A DNA stretch of 58,885 nucleotides from a bacterium (lineage in GTDB: Bacteria; CLD3; SB21). The stretch covers positions 1-58,885 of the forward strand of contig JAIBAF010000016.1 in the NCBI GenBank assembly GCA_019695335.1. Direction: 5' to 3'. Position 1 is the first letter of the stretch, and the number at the start of each line of letters is the position of its first letter. Both the position numbers and the translations under genes were made by a program. Below, piece by piece: positions 52,132 to 58,885 of this stretch. Under the pieces are notes generated by a model that was not told the DNA's origin, ran no database searches, and worked only from the letters and a program-made list of their open reading frames with translations.

Positions 52132-52956
52132 ATGAACACGGTTTTTTCAAGGAAATTAAAATGGCTGTGGTGGATATTCGCGCTGGCGAGTTTGTCCGGC
52201 GGCGGGTATTTTTTTTACCGAATGGCCCAAAGAGCTTTGATGGGTGAAACAGACGCCATCGGTTTGGTCGTTTGTTTTGCCACAATCGCAGTGTTGGCGT
52301 ATTATCTTTTGAAAAATTTCTGGACCGTCATTCTTGATGACCGTGATTTACTGGACGTTTTTAAAGACATTGCCATCTCCCGTGATGCCCGAATCCGTCA
52401 CGTACGCAATGAACACGCTTCACCGAATGGCACAATTGTCGAAAACGGTTATATTATGTCTTTTTCAGAAGGAGTAACGCCGATCAACGCGTCTCTGATC
52501 AAGCTGGGACGTAAACAGGCTGACCGGAAGGAATTGACTGACGAGCACGGACTGCTGGTGATCCGGATCGAGGCTGCCCACAACCTACGATGCACGATCG
52601 TCAACCCAACGTATGAAATCCGTGAATCGGCGGACGTGGAGCATTATGCGCCAATGGTGCTCGATTCCAAAACATATTCATATTACGGGCACGGCATCGT
52701 TTTTTCGGATTATGAAAAAAAACAGAACGATTTTTTGTTTGATCGCCATGTCATGAATATTCAGTTGATCAACCTGTTTGTTAATTTTCGTTTCAAATTT
52801 ATCGTTTTTGCACACAATGCACTGACGGCGGTCAAATCGGCGGTCTTGGAGAGTATGCCTTCGGACGTCGAATCATATCATGCATTAATTCATTTACATC
52901 AGGTTTTGTGCGATCATCATCAGCAATCGGAATTTCAAACAATTCATCATACTTAG
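52132..52956 (+). CDS. Two-TM membrane protein of unknown function
   Basis: ATG 52132 gives 274 residues. Two membrane helices come early (WLWWIFALASLSGGGYFFY and AIGLVVCFATIAVLAYYLL). A mostly soluble domain follows with alternating strands and charged segments such as NLRCTIVNPTYEIRESADVEHY, and a histidine-rich tail (LIHLHQVLCDHHQQ). No domain name is clear to me. It lies 31 bases after plsY and nine before the OmpH-like gene, so a link to envelope biogenesis is possible but unproven. Confidence 0.65.
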   Translation: MNTVFSRKLKWLWWIFALASLSGGGYFFYRMAQRALMGETDAIGLVVCFATIAVLAYYLLKNFWTVILDDRDLLDVFKDIAISRDARIRHVRNEHASPNGTIVENGYIMSFSEGVTPINASLIKLGRKQADRKELTDEHGLLVIRIEAAHNLRCTIVNPTYEIRESADVEHYAPMVLDSKTYSYYGHGIVFSDYEKKQNDFLFDRHVMNIQLINLFVNFRFKFIVFAHNALTAVKSAVLESMPSDVESYHALIHLHQVLCDHHQQSEFQTIHHT

Positions 52957-52965
52957 GAGACTCTC

Positions 52966-53574
52966 ATGCAAGACAACAAAAAACTTATCTACATCTTTGG
53001 CGCGGTCGGGCTCGTGCTGTTGGCAGCCTCGGTGTATTTATTAATCCAGGTCAATACGCTGGAAAAGCGCAGCGCCAAAATCGGGTATGTTAAATCTGAC
53101 GTTTTGTTGGCCAATTATAAACCGGCGATTGCTATCCAACAAAAACTTCAGGAAGAAACATCGCATGTCCAAAAAGAATTGGAAGAACGTTACAAAGAAT
53201 TGCAGGGTATGGATGCCGATTTGAAAAAGAAATCGCAGGTGCTGACCATGCAAGCGCTGGCTCCGCAGATGGAGCGTTTTCAAACCAAACAAAGCGAGTT
53301 TTTACAAATGCAGCAAGGGCTGCAGCAGGCCGTTTCACAAAAACAAGCGCAACTGCTCGAGCCGGTTTTTCAGGATATCAGCAATTTCATTAATAAATAC
53401 GGCAAAGACAACGGGTACACGCTTATTTTCGGAACGCCTGTGGAAGGCATGGTGATTTACGGTGATCCGGCTCAGGATTTAACCGAAATTCTCAGCAGCG
53501 AACTCAATTCACGGGTACCTCCGGCCGTTCCCGTGCCGCTCAATCCTGCGGGCGGAGATTCGACGAAAAAATAA
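52966..53574 (+). CDS. OmpH/Skp-like periplasmic chaperone
   Basis: This 202-residue protein has an N-terminal membrane or signal helix (KLIYIFGAVGLVLLAASVYLL). Then come KIGYVKSDVLLANYKPA, the Skp/OmpH core opening, and a long charged coiled coil (EETSHVQKELEERYKELQGMDADLKKKSQ). The end has a YTLIFGTPVEGMVIYGDP segment. Skp trimers hold unfolded outer-membrane proteins in the periplasm. The helix may be retained, giving a membrane-anchored chaperone. A terminator follows the gene. Confidence 0.88.
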   Translation: MQDNKKLIYIFGAVGLVLLAASVYLLIQVNTLEKRSAKIGYVKSDVLLANYKPAIAIQQKLQEETSHVQKELEERYKELQGMDADLKKKSQVLTMQALAPQMERFQTKQSEFLQMQQGLQQAVSQKQAQLLEPVFQDISNFINKYGKDNGYTLIFGTPVEGMVIYGDPAQDLTEILSSELNSRVPPAVPVPLNPAGGDSTKK

Positions 53575-53592
53575 TTCTGAAATCCCATTTTT

Positions 53593-53631
53593 AAAACCGT
53601 CTCATAACGCACTCGATGAGACGGTTTTTTA
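53593..53631 (+). terminator. Rho-independent terminator after the OmpH-like gene
   Basis: AAAACCGTCTCAT (53593-53605) pairs with ATGAGACGGTTTT (53616-53628) around a ten-base loop, followed by TTTTTTATTT. It closes the plsY-OmpH group. Confidence 0.93.
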
Positions 53632-53632
53632 T

Positions 53633-53661
53633 TTGCAATTCGATCATGCAGTGGTTACATT
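53633..53661 (+). promoter_or_regulatory. Candidate promoter for the AAA+ ATPase gene
   Basis: TTGCAA (53633-53638), 17 bases, TACATT (53656-53661), directly after the terminator and about 48 bases before the ATPase start. The -10 resembles that at 56908. Confidence 0.4.
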
Positions 53662-53708
53662 TTTCAACTTCATTTTAATTCTCATAATTTCATTACGAAA
53701 GGTATGGC

Positions 53709-55175
53709 ATGGCCAAACCATCGACGATCGGGGAACTCAAACAGTCCGGTTACAAGGCATTGTCAGTCAAAGACGAAATCCGGCGTAATCTTATTCGTAA
53801 ATTACGCGAAAAAGAAAATATCTTTCCGGGCATTATCGGTTATGAAACAACGGTTGTTCCCGAACTCATTCATGCATTACTTTCAAAACACGACTTAATT
53901 TTACTCGGCTTGCGGGGGCAGGCCAAAACGCGTATTTTGCGCAGCCTGATCAATTTGCTCGATGAAGAAATTCCTGTCATCAAAGATGCGCCGCTGAATG
54001 ATCACCCGTTCAATCCGATTTCACGTGTTGCCAAAGACATGGTTGAGCAACACGGCGATCAGACGCCGATTGCGTGGCTTGCAAGAGAAGAGCGTTATGG
54101 TGAAAAGCTGGCAACGCCGGACGTGACCGTTGCCGACCTGATCGGTGACATCGATCCGATCAAAGCGGCAACGCATAAATTACATTATGCGGATGAACGC
54201 GTCATGCATTTTGGCGTCATTCCCCGCAGTAATCGCGGTATTTTTGCGATCAACGAATTGCCCGATCTGCAGCCGCGAATTCAAGTGAGTCTTTTCAATA
54301 TCCTGGAAGAAAAAGATTTTCAAATTCGTGGATTCAATATCCGTATTCCTCTCGATATTTTAGTTGTGTTCTCGGCCAATCCTGAAGATTATACCAATCG
54401 CGGCAGCATCATCACGCCGCTCAAAGACCGGATCGATTCTCAGATCCTGACGCATTATCCTTTGCGAATTGAAGATGGAATGAGAATTACCGAACAGGAA
54501 GCCTGGCAGGAACGTGATAATCCGTCGATACCGGTTCCTTCGTATTTTAAAGAAATTATCGAAAATATTGCTTTCCAGGCCCGTGCAAGCGAATTTATCG
54601 ATCAAAAATCAGGCGTCAGTGCGCGGCTGACGATTTCTTGTCTTGAAAATCTTATCAGCGCCGCCGAAAAACGTGCAGTCGTTCTCAATGAAAAAAATCC
54701 ATTTCCGCGTATTTGCGACTTGTATCATCTCGTTCCATCGATCACGGGGAAAGTTGAACTTGTGTACGAAGGTGAACAGCAAGGCGTGGCGCAAGTGGCT
54801 CACGTATTGATTGGTCGGGCGGTCAAAGCGGTTTTTAAAAATTACTTTCCTGATCCGCTTTCCAAAAAAGACATGAACGTGTATCAGCAAATTCTGGCGT
54901 GGTTTACCGGAAATCGGCTCGACGTCTCCAATGACATGCCTTTCCAGGAATATTTTGATCATTTGACACGCGTGCCGACCTTAAAAGAAGTCGCTTTGAA
55001 GTACATGAAAATTGACGAAACGGATAAACCGGCGCTGGCATCGGCGATGGAATTTGTGCTGGAAGGTTTACATCAGAATTCGTCGCTCAGCAAAGATCAA
55101 CTTGATGCACGCGTGTCATACAAAGACATGGTTGGAAGTATGCTTGGAAAAATAAATTGGGATAAGGAAGAATAA
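53709..55175 (+). CDS. Magnesium-chelatase-like AAA+ ATPase
   Basis: This 488-residue protein has Walker A GLRGQAKT near residues 67-74 and a Mg-chelatase/MoxR-type core. The region RGIFAINELPDLQPRIQVSLFNILEEKDFQIRGF contains the second Walker motif and sensor region. There the usual Asp-Glu pair reads Asn-Glu (INE), which is common in this subfamily. The segment FSANPEDYTNRGSIITPLKDRI is typical. The C-terminal helical part is present. Members usually pair with a VWA-domain protein, not seen next to this gene. Function is unknown. Confidence 0.86.
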   Translation: MAKPSTIGELKQSGYKALSVKDEIRRNLIRKLREKENIFPGIIGYETTVVPELIHALLSKHDLILLGLRGQAKTRILRSLINLLDEEIPVIKDAPLNDHPFNPISRVAKDMVEQHGDQTPIAWLAREERYGEKLATPDVTVADLIGDIDPIKAATHKLHYADERVMHFGVIPRSNRGIFAINELPDLQPRIQVSLFNILEEKDFQIRGFNIRIPLDILVVFSANPEDYTNRGSIITPLKDRIDSQILTHYPLRIEDGMRITEQEAWQERDNPSIPVPSYFKEIIENIAFQARASEFIDQKSGVSARLTISCLENLISAAEKRAVVLNEKNPFPRICDLYHLVPSITGKVELVYEGEQQGVAQVAHVLIGRAVKAVFKNYFPDPLSKKDMNVYQQILAWFTGNRLDVSNDMPFQEYFDHLTRVPTLKEVALKYMKIDETDKPALASAMEFVLEGLHQNSSLSKDQLDARVSYKDMVGSMLGKINWDKEE

Positions 55176-55185
55176 CGTCCACGAT

Positions 55186-55201
55186 CACGTGAAATCACGT
55201 G
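55186..55201. repeat. Two CACGTG palindromes ten bases apart
   Basis: CACGTG occurs at 55186-55191 and 55196-55201, separated by AAAT, so the centres are ten bases apart and on the same helical face. It lies in the 140-base gap before the 55316 gene. This may be a regulator site; chance is possible. Confidence 0.4.
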
Positions 55202-55315
55202 TATATTTCTAAGCAAGCGTATTTCGTTTTCATACAATTTTACAGCAACTCCACTCTTTATTCTGTCGTAGAACTATCATTCCTTAATTGTATCAAAATT
55301 ACATGGAGGTATGCG

Positions 55316-55873
55316 ATGAAAAGCTGGCCGAACAGAAATTTTCTGGAAATTATTTTTATGCTTATAATTACCGGTTCTTCGCTTTATGCACAACACGAAC
55401 ATAAAGATTCAAAAAAGGCAAACAACGAGGCTTTTGAATCGATCAAAGGGTTGACCGGCAAATGGAAAGGCGCTGTCAAATGGACTGGCGCTAATCCCAG
55501 AGACGGCGGGATCTTCGATGTGGAATATTATTTGACCGGTAACGGTACTTCGATAGTGGAAAATTTAATTTCAGACGGGACCATCACCATGACGAGCGTC
55601 TACCACATGGATGGATCCGATCTGCGGATGACGCATTTCTGCGGCGCCAACAATCATCCGCGATTGAAAGCCGATCCATTCAATAAGAATGAAAAATCGG
55701 TTGATTTTCAATTCATAGACATTACCAATTTATCCTCTCCTGAAGCCGGACACGTACATCATGTGAAATTAACTTTTAATGATGCGGATCACGCGGTACT
55801 TGTTTTTACCTTTATAAGGTCGGGCGCCGAAAGTTATGAAAACATTACTATGACACGTGTGAAAGGGAGTTGA
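55316..55873 (+). CDS. Secreted small protein of DUF1579-like type
   Basis: ATG 55316 follows GGAGGT and gives 185 residues; the longer frame to 55199 lacks a ribosome site. There is a signal segment (FMLIITGSSLYAQ) and a beta-rich domain with LTGKWKGAVKW, VEYYLTGNGTSIVENLI, TSVYHMDGSDLRMTHFCGA and TFIRSGAESYENITMTRV. These recall lipocalin-like DUF1579 proteins, whose function is unknown. It lies between the AAA+ ATPase and a hydrolase and has the CACGTG pair upstream. Confidence 0.75.
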   Translation: MKSWPNRNFLEIIFMLIITGSSLYAQHEHKDSKKANNEAFESIKGLTGKWKGAVKWTGANPRDGGIFDVEYYLTGNGTSIVENLISDGTITMTSVYHMDGSDLRMTHFCGANNHPRLKADPFNKNEKSVDFQFIDITNLSSPEAGHVHHVKLTFNDADHAVLVFTFIRSGAESYENITMTRVKGS

Positions 55874-55887
55874 TCCTGATATTTTCG

Positions 55888-55916
55888 TTGAAATTTTAAT
55901 TTTGTGAACTTATTCT
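55888..55916 (+). promoter_or_regulatory. Candidate promoter for the alpha/beta hydrolase
   Basis: TTGAAA (55888-55893), 17 bases, TATTCT (55911-55916). A TTAAAATTTTAA palindrome lies between it and the start at 56010. Confidence 0.35.
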
Positions 55917-56009
55917 TTTATATAACAGGTTAGAATCAAATGCAACTTGCGGCAATGAATGACGTTAAAACGTTACATTCAAAATTAAAATTTTAACCGA
56001 AAAGGATTT

Positions 56010-56822
56010 ATGAAAACCATCGTGCTTGCTTTCGTGCTATCCACTGCAACTTGTTTTGCGCAAATCCAATACGGTAATAACCCCTCGGCCGGGCATTATG
56101 TATCCATCAACGGCATTCAAATGTATTATGAAATTTACGGCAGCGGTGCACCGTTGGTGTTGTTGCACGGGAACGGAGGTTCCATTGCCGGGCACAGCAA
56201 ACGTATTGAATATTTTTCCAAAGACTATAAAGTCATTGCGATCGATAGCCGGGGCCATGGTAAAACGATCGACACCGTTTCGACGCTGACGTATGAAATG
56301 ATGGCGAAGGACATTAACGATCTTTTGGATACTTTGCATGTTGATTCAGCGTATATTTGGGGGCAAAGCGATGGAGGCATTCTGGCGTTGCTGCTCGCAA
56401 TCCATTATCCAGGAAAAGTACGAAAAGCAGCCGGCTATGCGCTCAATCTGCGCCCCGATACGACCGCGGTACTGCCGGAAATTGCATTGTGGGTTGAGGG
56501 GATGTTACGAAACACCAGAACCAAGAAGGAAAAGCAAATGATGAGCCTTGTGCAAAATCATCCGCACATTCCTGTCGCCGACTTGCATTCTATTAAAGCT
56601 CCGTTTATGGTAATGATGGGGGACCGGGATCTCATTCGTTATGAACATTCGATTGAAATTTTTGAAAACATACCGCAAGGATTTTTATTTGTCATGCCCG
56701 GATCGACGCATGCCGGCGTATATGAACACCCGGCTTGGTTCAATATAGTTGTTGGCGATTTTTTTAAAAATCAATTTTCTACTATGACGTCCCTGGAGCT
56801 GTTTAAAAAATACTTCCATTGA
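56010..56822 (+). CDS. Secreted alpha/beta hydrolase
   Basis: This 270-residue protein has a short signal sequence (IVLAFVLSTATCFAQ). The alpha/beta hydrolase core has VLLHGNGGSIAGH (oxyanion loop), the nucleophile elbow WGQSDGGILALLL, an Asp in MMGDRDLI and the His in GSTHAGVYEHP, giving a complete Ser-Asp-His triad. It could be an esterase or lactonase; the substrate is unknown. It is followed by a 180-base gap with a promoter for the phosphatidyltransferase gene. ATG follows AAAGGA. Confidence 0.9.
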   Translation: MKTIVLAFVLSTATCFAQIQYGNNPSAGHYVSINGIQMYYEIYGSGAPLVLLHGNGGSIAGHSKRIEYFSKDYKVIAIDSRGHGKTIDTVSTLTYEMMAKDINDLLDTLHVDSAYIWGQSDGGILALLLAIHYPGKVRKAAGYALNLRPDTTAVLPEIALWVEGMLRNTRTKKEKQMMSLVQNHPHIPVADLHSIKAPFMVMMGDRDLIRYEHSIEIFENIPQGFLFVMPGSTHAGVYEHPAWFNIVVGDFFKNQFSTMTSLELFKKYFH

Positions 56823-56884
56823 TTTTCCGATAAATATCAACGGATTTATTGTCCTCAATCCTCCCGGCCTTTTAAGATTAGACC

Positions 56885-56913
56885 TTGCATTTTTAGCGGG
56901 CGATCAATACATT
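56885..56913 (+). promoter_or_regulatory. Candidate promoter for the phosphatidyltransferase-ino1 pair
   Basis: TTGCAT (56885-56890), 17 bases, TACATT (56908-56913). The leader to TTG 57003 would be about 85 bases. Confidence 0.45.
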
Positions 56914-57002
56914 GGCAGGAATTTCCTAGACCTATGCCGGTGTGCAACCAAAGACACAACGTGCACGATCGACTAATCTCTGTTTGAGTAGAGGACTCTC
57001 GT

Positions 57003-57743
57003 TTGAGTGTAATGCTTCCCAAAGCCGTTGAAAACGGTTTTATTGCTGTTATCCAGCCCCTGATCAAACTGTTTTCACGTTTCAAAGTCAATCCCAATTG
57101 GTTTACCACGCTTGGCCTGATGTTGAATCTTGCTGCCGCGACCGCGTTTGCGCTCGGATCGAAATACGGTATGCGCGACGATTTGCAATACGTTGGCTGG
57201 GGCGGATTTCTTGTGCTGATGGGTGGTATTTGCGATATCATGGACGGAAAAATTGCCCGCGCCGCCGGACTTTCTACACGCTTTGGAGCGCTCTATGATT
57301 CCGTTCTCGATCGCTACAGCGAAGTGATCATGTTTCTGGGCATGGGGTATTATCTGATTGCGCATAATTATTTTTACGAATCGGTATTTTGTTTCATCGC
57401 CCTCGGCGGTTCAACTATGGTCAGTTACATTCGAGCGCGATCGGAGGGTCTTAAACTTGATTGCAAAGTCGGATTGATGCAGCGTCCCGAACGCATCGTA
57501 TGGCTCGGCGTCGGTTCATTATTTTGCGGTTTGTCGATGGTTGTGGTCGATCCCAATTATATATGGATTGTCAACGGGATTCACGTATTCAAGCCGATTT
57601 ATTTATTTACGGGTCCGGTGGTTATTGTCGCAATATTTGCCAATTATACAGCCGTTCAAAGAATGTATCATTCGTATAAATTGAGTCTTCAGTTACAAGC
57701 AGAGGAAGAAAAACTTCCTGCCAAAAATGAAATCCCGGTTTAA
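57003..57743 (+). CDS. CDP-alcohol phosphatidyltransferase
   Basis: TTG 57003 follows GAGGA at good distance and gives 246 residues (ATG 57012 is too far from it). The CDP-alcohol motif spans DIMDGKIARAAGLSTRF followed by GALYDSVLDRYSE, with all four Asp of D-x2-D-G-x2-A-R-x8-G-x3-D-x3-D. About six hydrophobic helices are visible. The enzyme joins a CDP-lipid to an alcohol such as inositol phosphate or glycerol phosphate. The ino1 gene 18 bases downstream suggests inositol phosphate as acceptor. Confidence 0.9.
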   Translation: MSVMLPKAVENGFIAVIQPLIKLFSRFKVNPNWFTTLGLMLNLAAATAFALGSKYGMRDDLQYVGWGGFLVLMGGICDIMDGKIARAAGLSTRFGALYDSVLDRYSEVIMFLGMGYYLIAHNYFYESVFCFIALGGSTMVSYIRARSEGLKLDCKVGLMQRPERIVWLGVGSLFCGLSMVVVDPNYIWIVNGIHVFKPIYLFTGPVVIVAIFANYTAVQRMYHSYKLSLQLQAEEEKLPAKNEIPV

Positions 57744-57761
57744 CTTCATAAGGAGTATCTT

Positions 57762-58885
57762 TTGGAAAGACCTGTCACTATCAAACCCGCGCAGGGAAAA
57801 TTAGGTGTATTACTGCCCGGTATGGGCGCCGTGGCGACCACAATGATTGCCGGCGTGATTGCCGTACGCAAAGGCCTCGCTCAGCCGGTCGGTTCGCTCA
57901 CGCAAATGGGCACCATTCGCCTTGGTAAACGTACCGAAAAACGCGTACCGAAAATCAATGAATTCGTCCCGCTCTCACCGCTCGATTCCATCGTCTTCGG
58001 TGGATGGGACATTTTCGAAGACAATGCCTATCAAGCCGCGATGAAAGCCGGCGTTATTGAAAAAGATTTATTGAATCAGATCAAGCCGGAACTCGAAGCG
58101 ATCATACCGATGAAGGCTGTTTTCGATCAGAAATATGTGAAACGCCTGAGCGGGCCGAATGTGAAAACCGGCAAGTCGAAAATGGATTTGGCGGAACAGC
58201 TTCGCGCCGACATTCAGAATTTCAAAAAACACAATGGCTGCGACCGGCTCGTGATGGTGTGGTGCGGTTCGACGGAAGTTTTTATCAAACCGACGGACGT
58301 TCACCAGACGATCGAAAAATTCGAACAAGGCTTGCGAGACAGCGATCCGAATATTCCGTCGAGTATGATTTACGCATACGCCGCGATCAAAGAAGGCATT
58401 CCGTATGCCAACGGCGCGCCGAACCTCAGTGGGGACGTACCCGCGCTCGTCGATCTTGCACATACATTGAGCGTTCCCATTTGCGGCAAAGATTTCAAAA
58501 CCGGTCAGACGCTGATGAAAACAATTCTTGCGCCCGGATTCAAAGCACGTTTGCTCGGGATGAACGGCTGGTATTCGACGAATATTCTCGGTAACCGCGA
58601 CGGCGAAGTGCTCGACGATCCGGAATCGTTCAAAACCAAAGAAGAAAGCAAACTTTCCGTGCTCGAACATATTCTTCAGCCGGAAGTATATCCTGATTTG
58701 TACGGTAAAATTTCTCACGTCGTTCGGATCAATTATTATCCACCGCGTGGCGACAATAAAGAAGGCTGGGATAATATCGATATTTTCGGGTGGCTCGGAT
58801 ATCCGATGCAGATTAAAGTCGATTTTCTCTGCCGCGACTCGATTCTCGCGGCGCCGATCGTGCTCGACCTTGCACTGTTTCTCGA
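57762..58885 (+). CDS. ino1: Inositol-3-phosphate synthase, 3' end cut by window
   Basis: The TTG at 57762, behind AAGGAGT, opens a frame that runs to the end of the window (374 codons, no stop). The NAD-binding opening KLGVLLPGMGAVATTMIAG is followed by PLSPLDSIVFGGWDIFEDNAY. Further on are LVMVWCGSTEV, YAYAAIKEGIPYANGAPN and ICGKDFKTGQTLMKTILAPGFKARLLGMNGWYSTNILGN. The KDFKTGQT and NxLGN segments are diagnostic of myo-inositol-1-phosphate synthase, which turns glucose 6-phosphate into inositol phosphate. It is likely co-transcribed with the phosphatidyltransferase. Confidence 0.95.
   Translation, partial: MERPVTIKPAQGKLGVLLPGMGAVATTMIAGVIAVRKGLAQPVGSLTQMGTIRLGKRTEKRVPKINEFVPLSPLDSIVFGGWDIFEDNAYQAAMKAGVIEKDLLNQIKPELEAIIPMKAVFDQKYVKRLSGPNVKTGKSKMDLAEQLRADIQNFKKHNGCDRLVMVWCGSTEVFIKPTDVHQTIEKFEQGLRDSDPNIPSSMIYAYAAIKEGIPYANGAPNLSGDVPALVDLAHTLSVPICGKDFKTGQTLMKTILAPGFKARLLGMNGWYSTNILGNRDGEVLDDPESFKTKEESKLSVLEHILQPEVYPDLYGKISHVVRINYYPPRGDNKEGWDNIDIFGWLGYPMQIKVDFLCRDSILAAPIVLDLALFL

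Noticed and set aside
58068-58718. 216-codon minus-strand frame opposite ino1
   Set aside because: The plus-strand frame shows clear inositol-phosphate synthase motifs; the opposite frame is a shadow.

Overview
The window is one contiguous stretch of a bacterial chromosome with moderately AT-rich, evenly coding DNA. It has no rRNA, tRNA, CRISPR array, insertion sequence or prophage that I can see. The gene content points to the FCB (Fibrobacteres-Chlorobi-Bacteroidetes) superphylum outside Bacteroidota proper, for example a KSB1-, Calditrichota-, Marinimicrobia- or Ignavibacteria-like lineage. The reasons are a PorV-type protein beside a type IX secretion cargo-like protein, a DUF5683 protein, an S10-spc-alpha array with secY-map-infA and no adk, and many FCB-style surface proteins. 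Clear Shine-Dalgarno sites and TTGACA-N17-TATATT promoters argue against Bacteroidota. The lineage is an inference.

Region 1 (1-16087) is the ribosomal superoperon from the end of rpsJ through rplC-D-W-B, rpsS, rplV, rpsC, rplP, rpmC, rpsQ, rplN-X-E, rpsN-H, rplF-R, rpsE, rpmD, rplO, secY, map, infA, rpmJ, rpsM-K-D, rpoA and rplQ. It closes with a lysine-rich unknown protein and a strong terminator. Several r-proteins carry tails, most strikingly a doubled-length L29. S4, S14 and L36 are all zinc-binding forms.

Region 2 (16106-21788) holds a GHL10-type glycoside hydrolase-like protein, pyrG-nadB, gatC and a membrane-anchored unknown protein. A perfect inverted repeat sits between two divergent promoters. 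Region 3 (21934-29929) is a ten-gene co-directional run. It contains a STAS anti-anti-sigma protein, an HDAC-like deacetylase, a DUF5683 protein, a receiver-histidine kinase hybrid, a CofG-like radical SAM enzyme, upp, an RsbW-like kinase, an outer-membrane protein, mnmA and panB.

Region 4 (29937-38802) holds two zinc-ribbon membrane proteins, an acyl-CoA dehydrogenase, an outer-membrane protein and a GH57 branching enzyme. Next come a divergent surface operon (lipoprotein, secreted beta-propeller-like protein with a YPNPF tail, PorV-like protein) and uppP. Region 5 (38874-43480) is a seven-gene signalling module: CheY, two DUF4388 proteins, two roadblock-type proteins, a HAMP sensor without output domain and an MglA-like GTPase. 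It is transcribed from a near-consensus promoter and ended by a terminator, and it is the best candidate here for an undescribed system.

Region 6 (43534-53574) has a GNAT acetyltransferase, a glycosyltransferase, radC-ruvA-CAP protein, two tandem zinc-ribbon membrane paralogs, an NhaD-type antiporter with a gamma-class carbonic anhydrase, plsY, an unknown membrane protein and an OmpH/Skp-like chaperone. Region 7 (53709-58885) has a Mg-chelatase-like AAA+ ATPase, a small secreted protein, an alpha/beta hydrolase, and a CDP-alcohol phosphatidyltransferase directly followed by inositol-phosphate synthase (cut by the window end). That last pair suggests inositol phospholipid synthesis.
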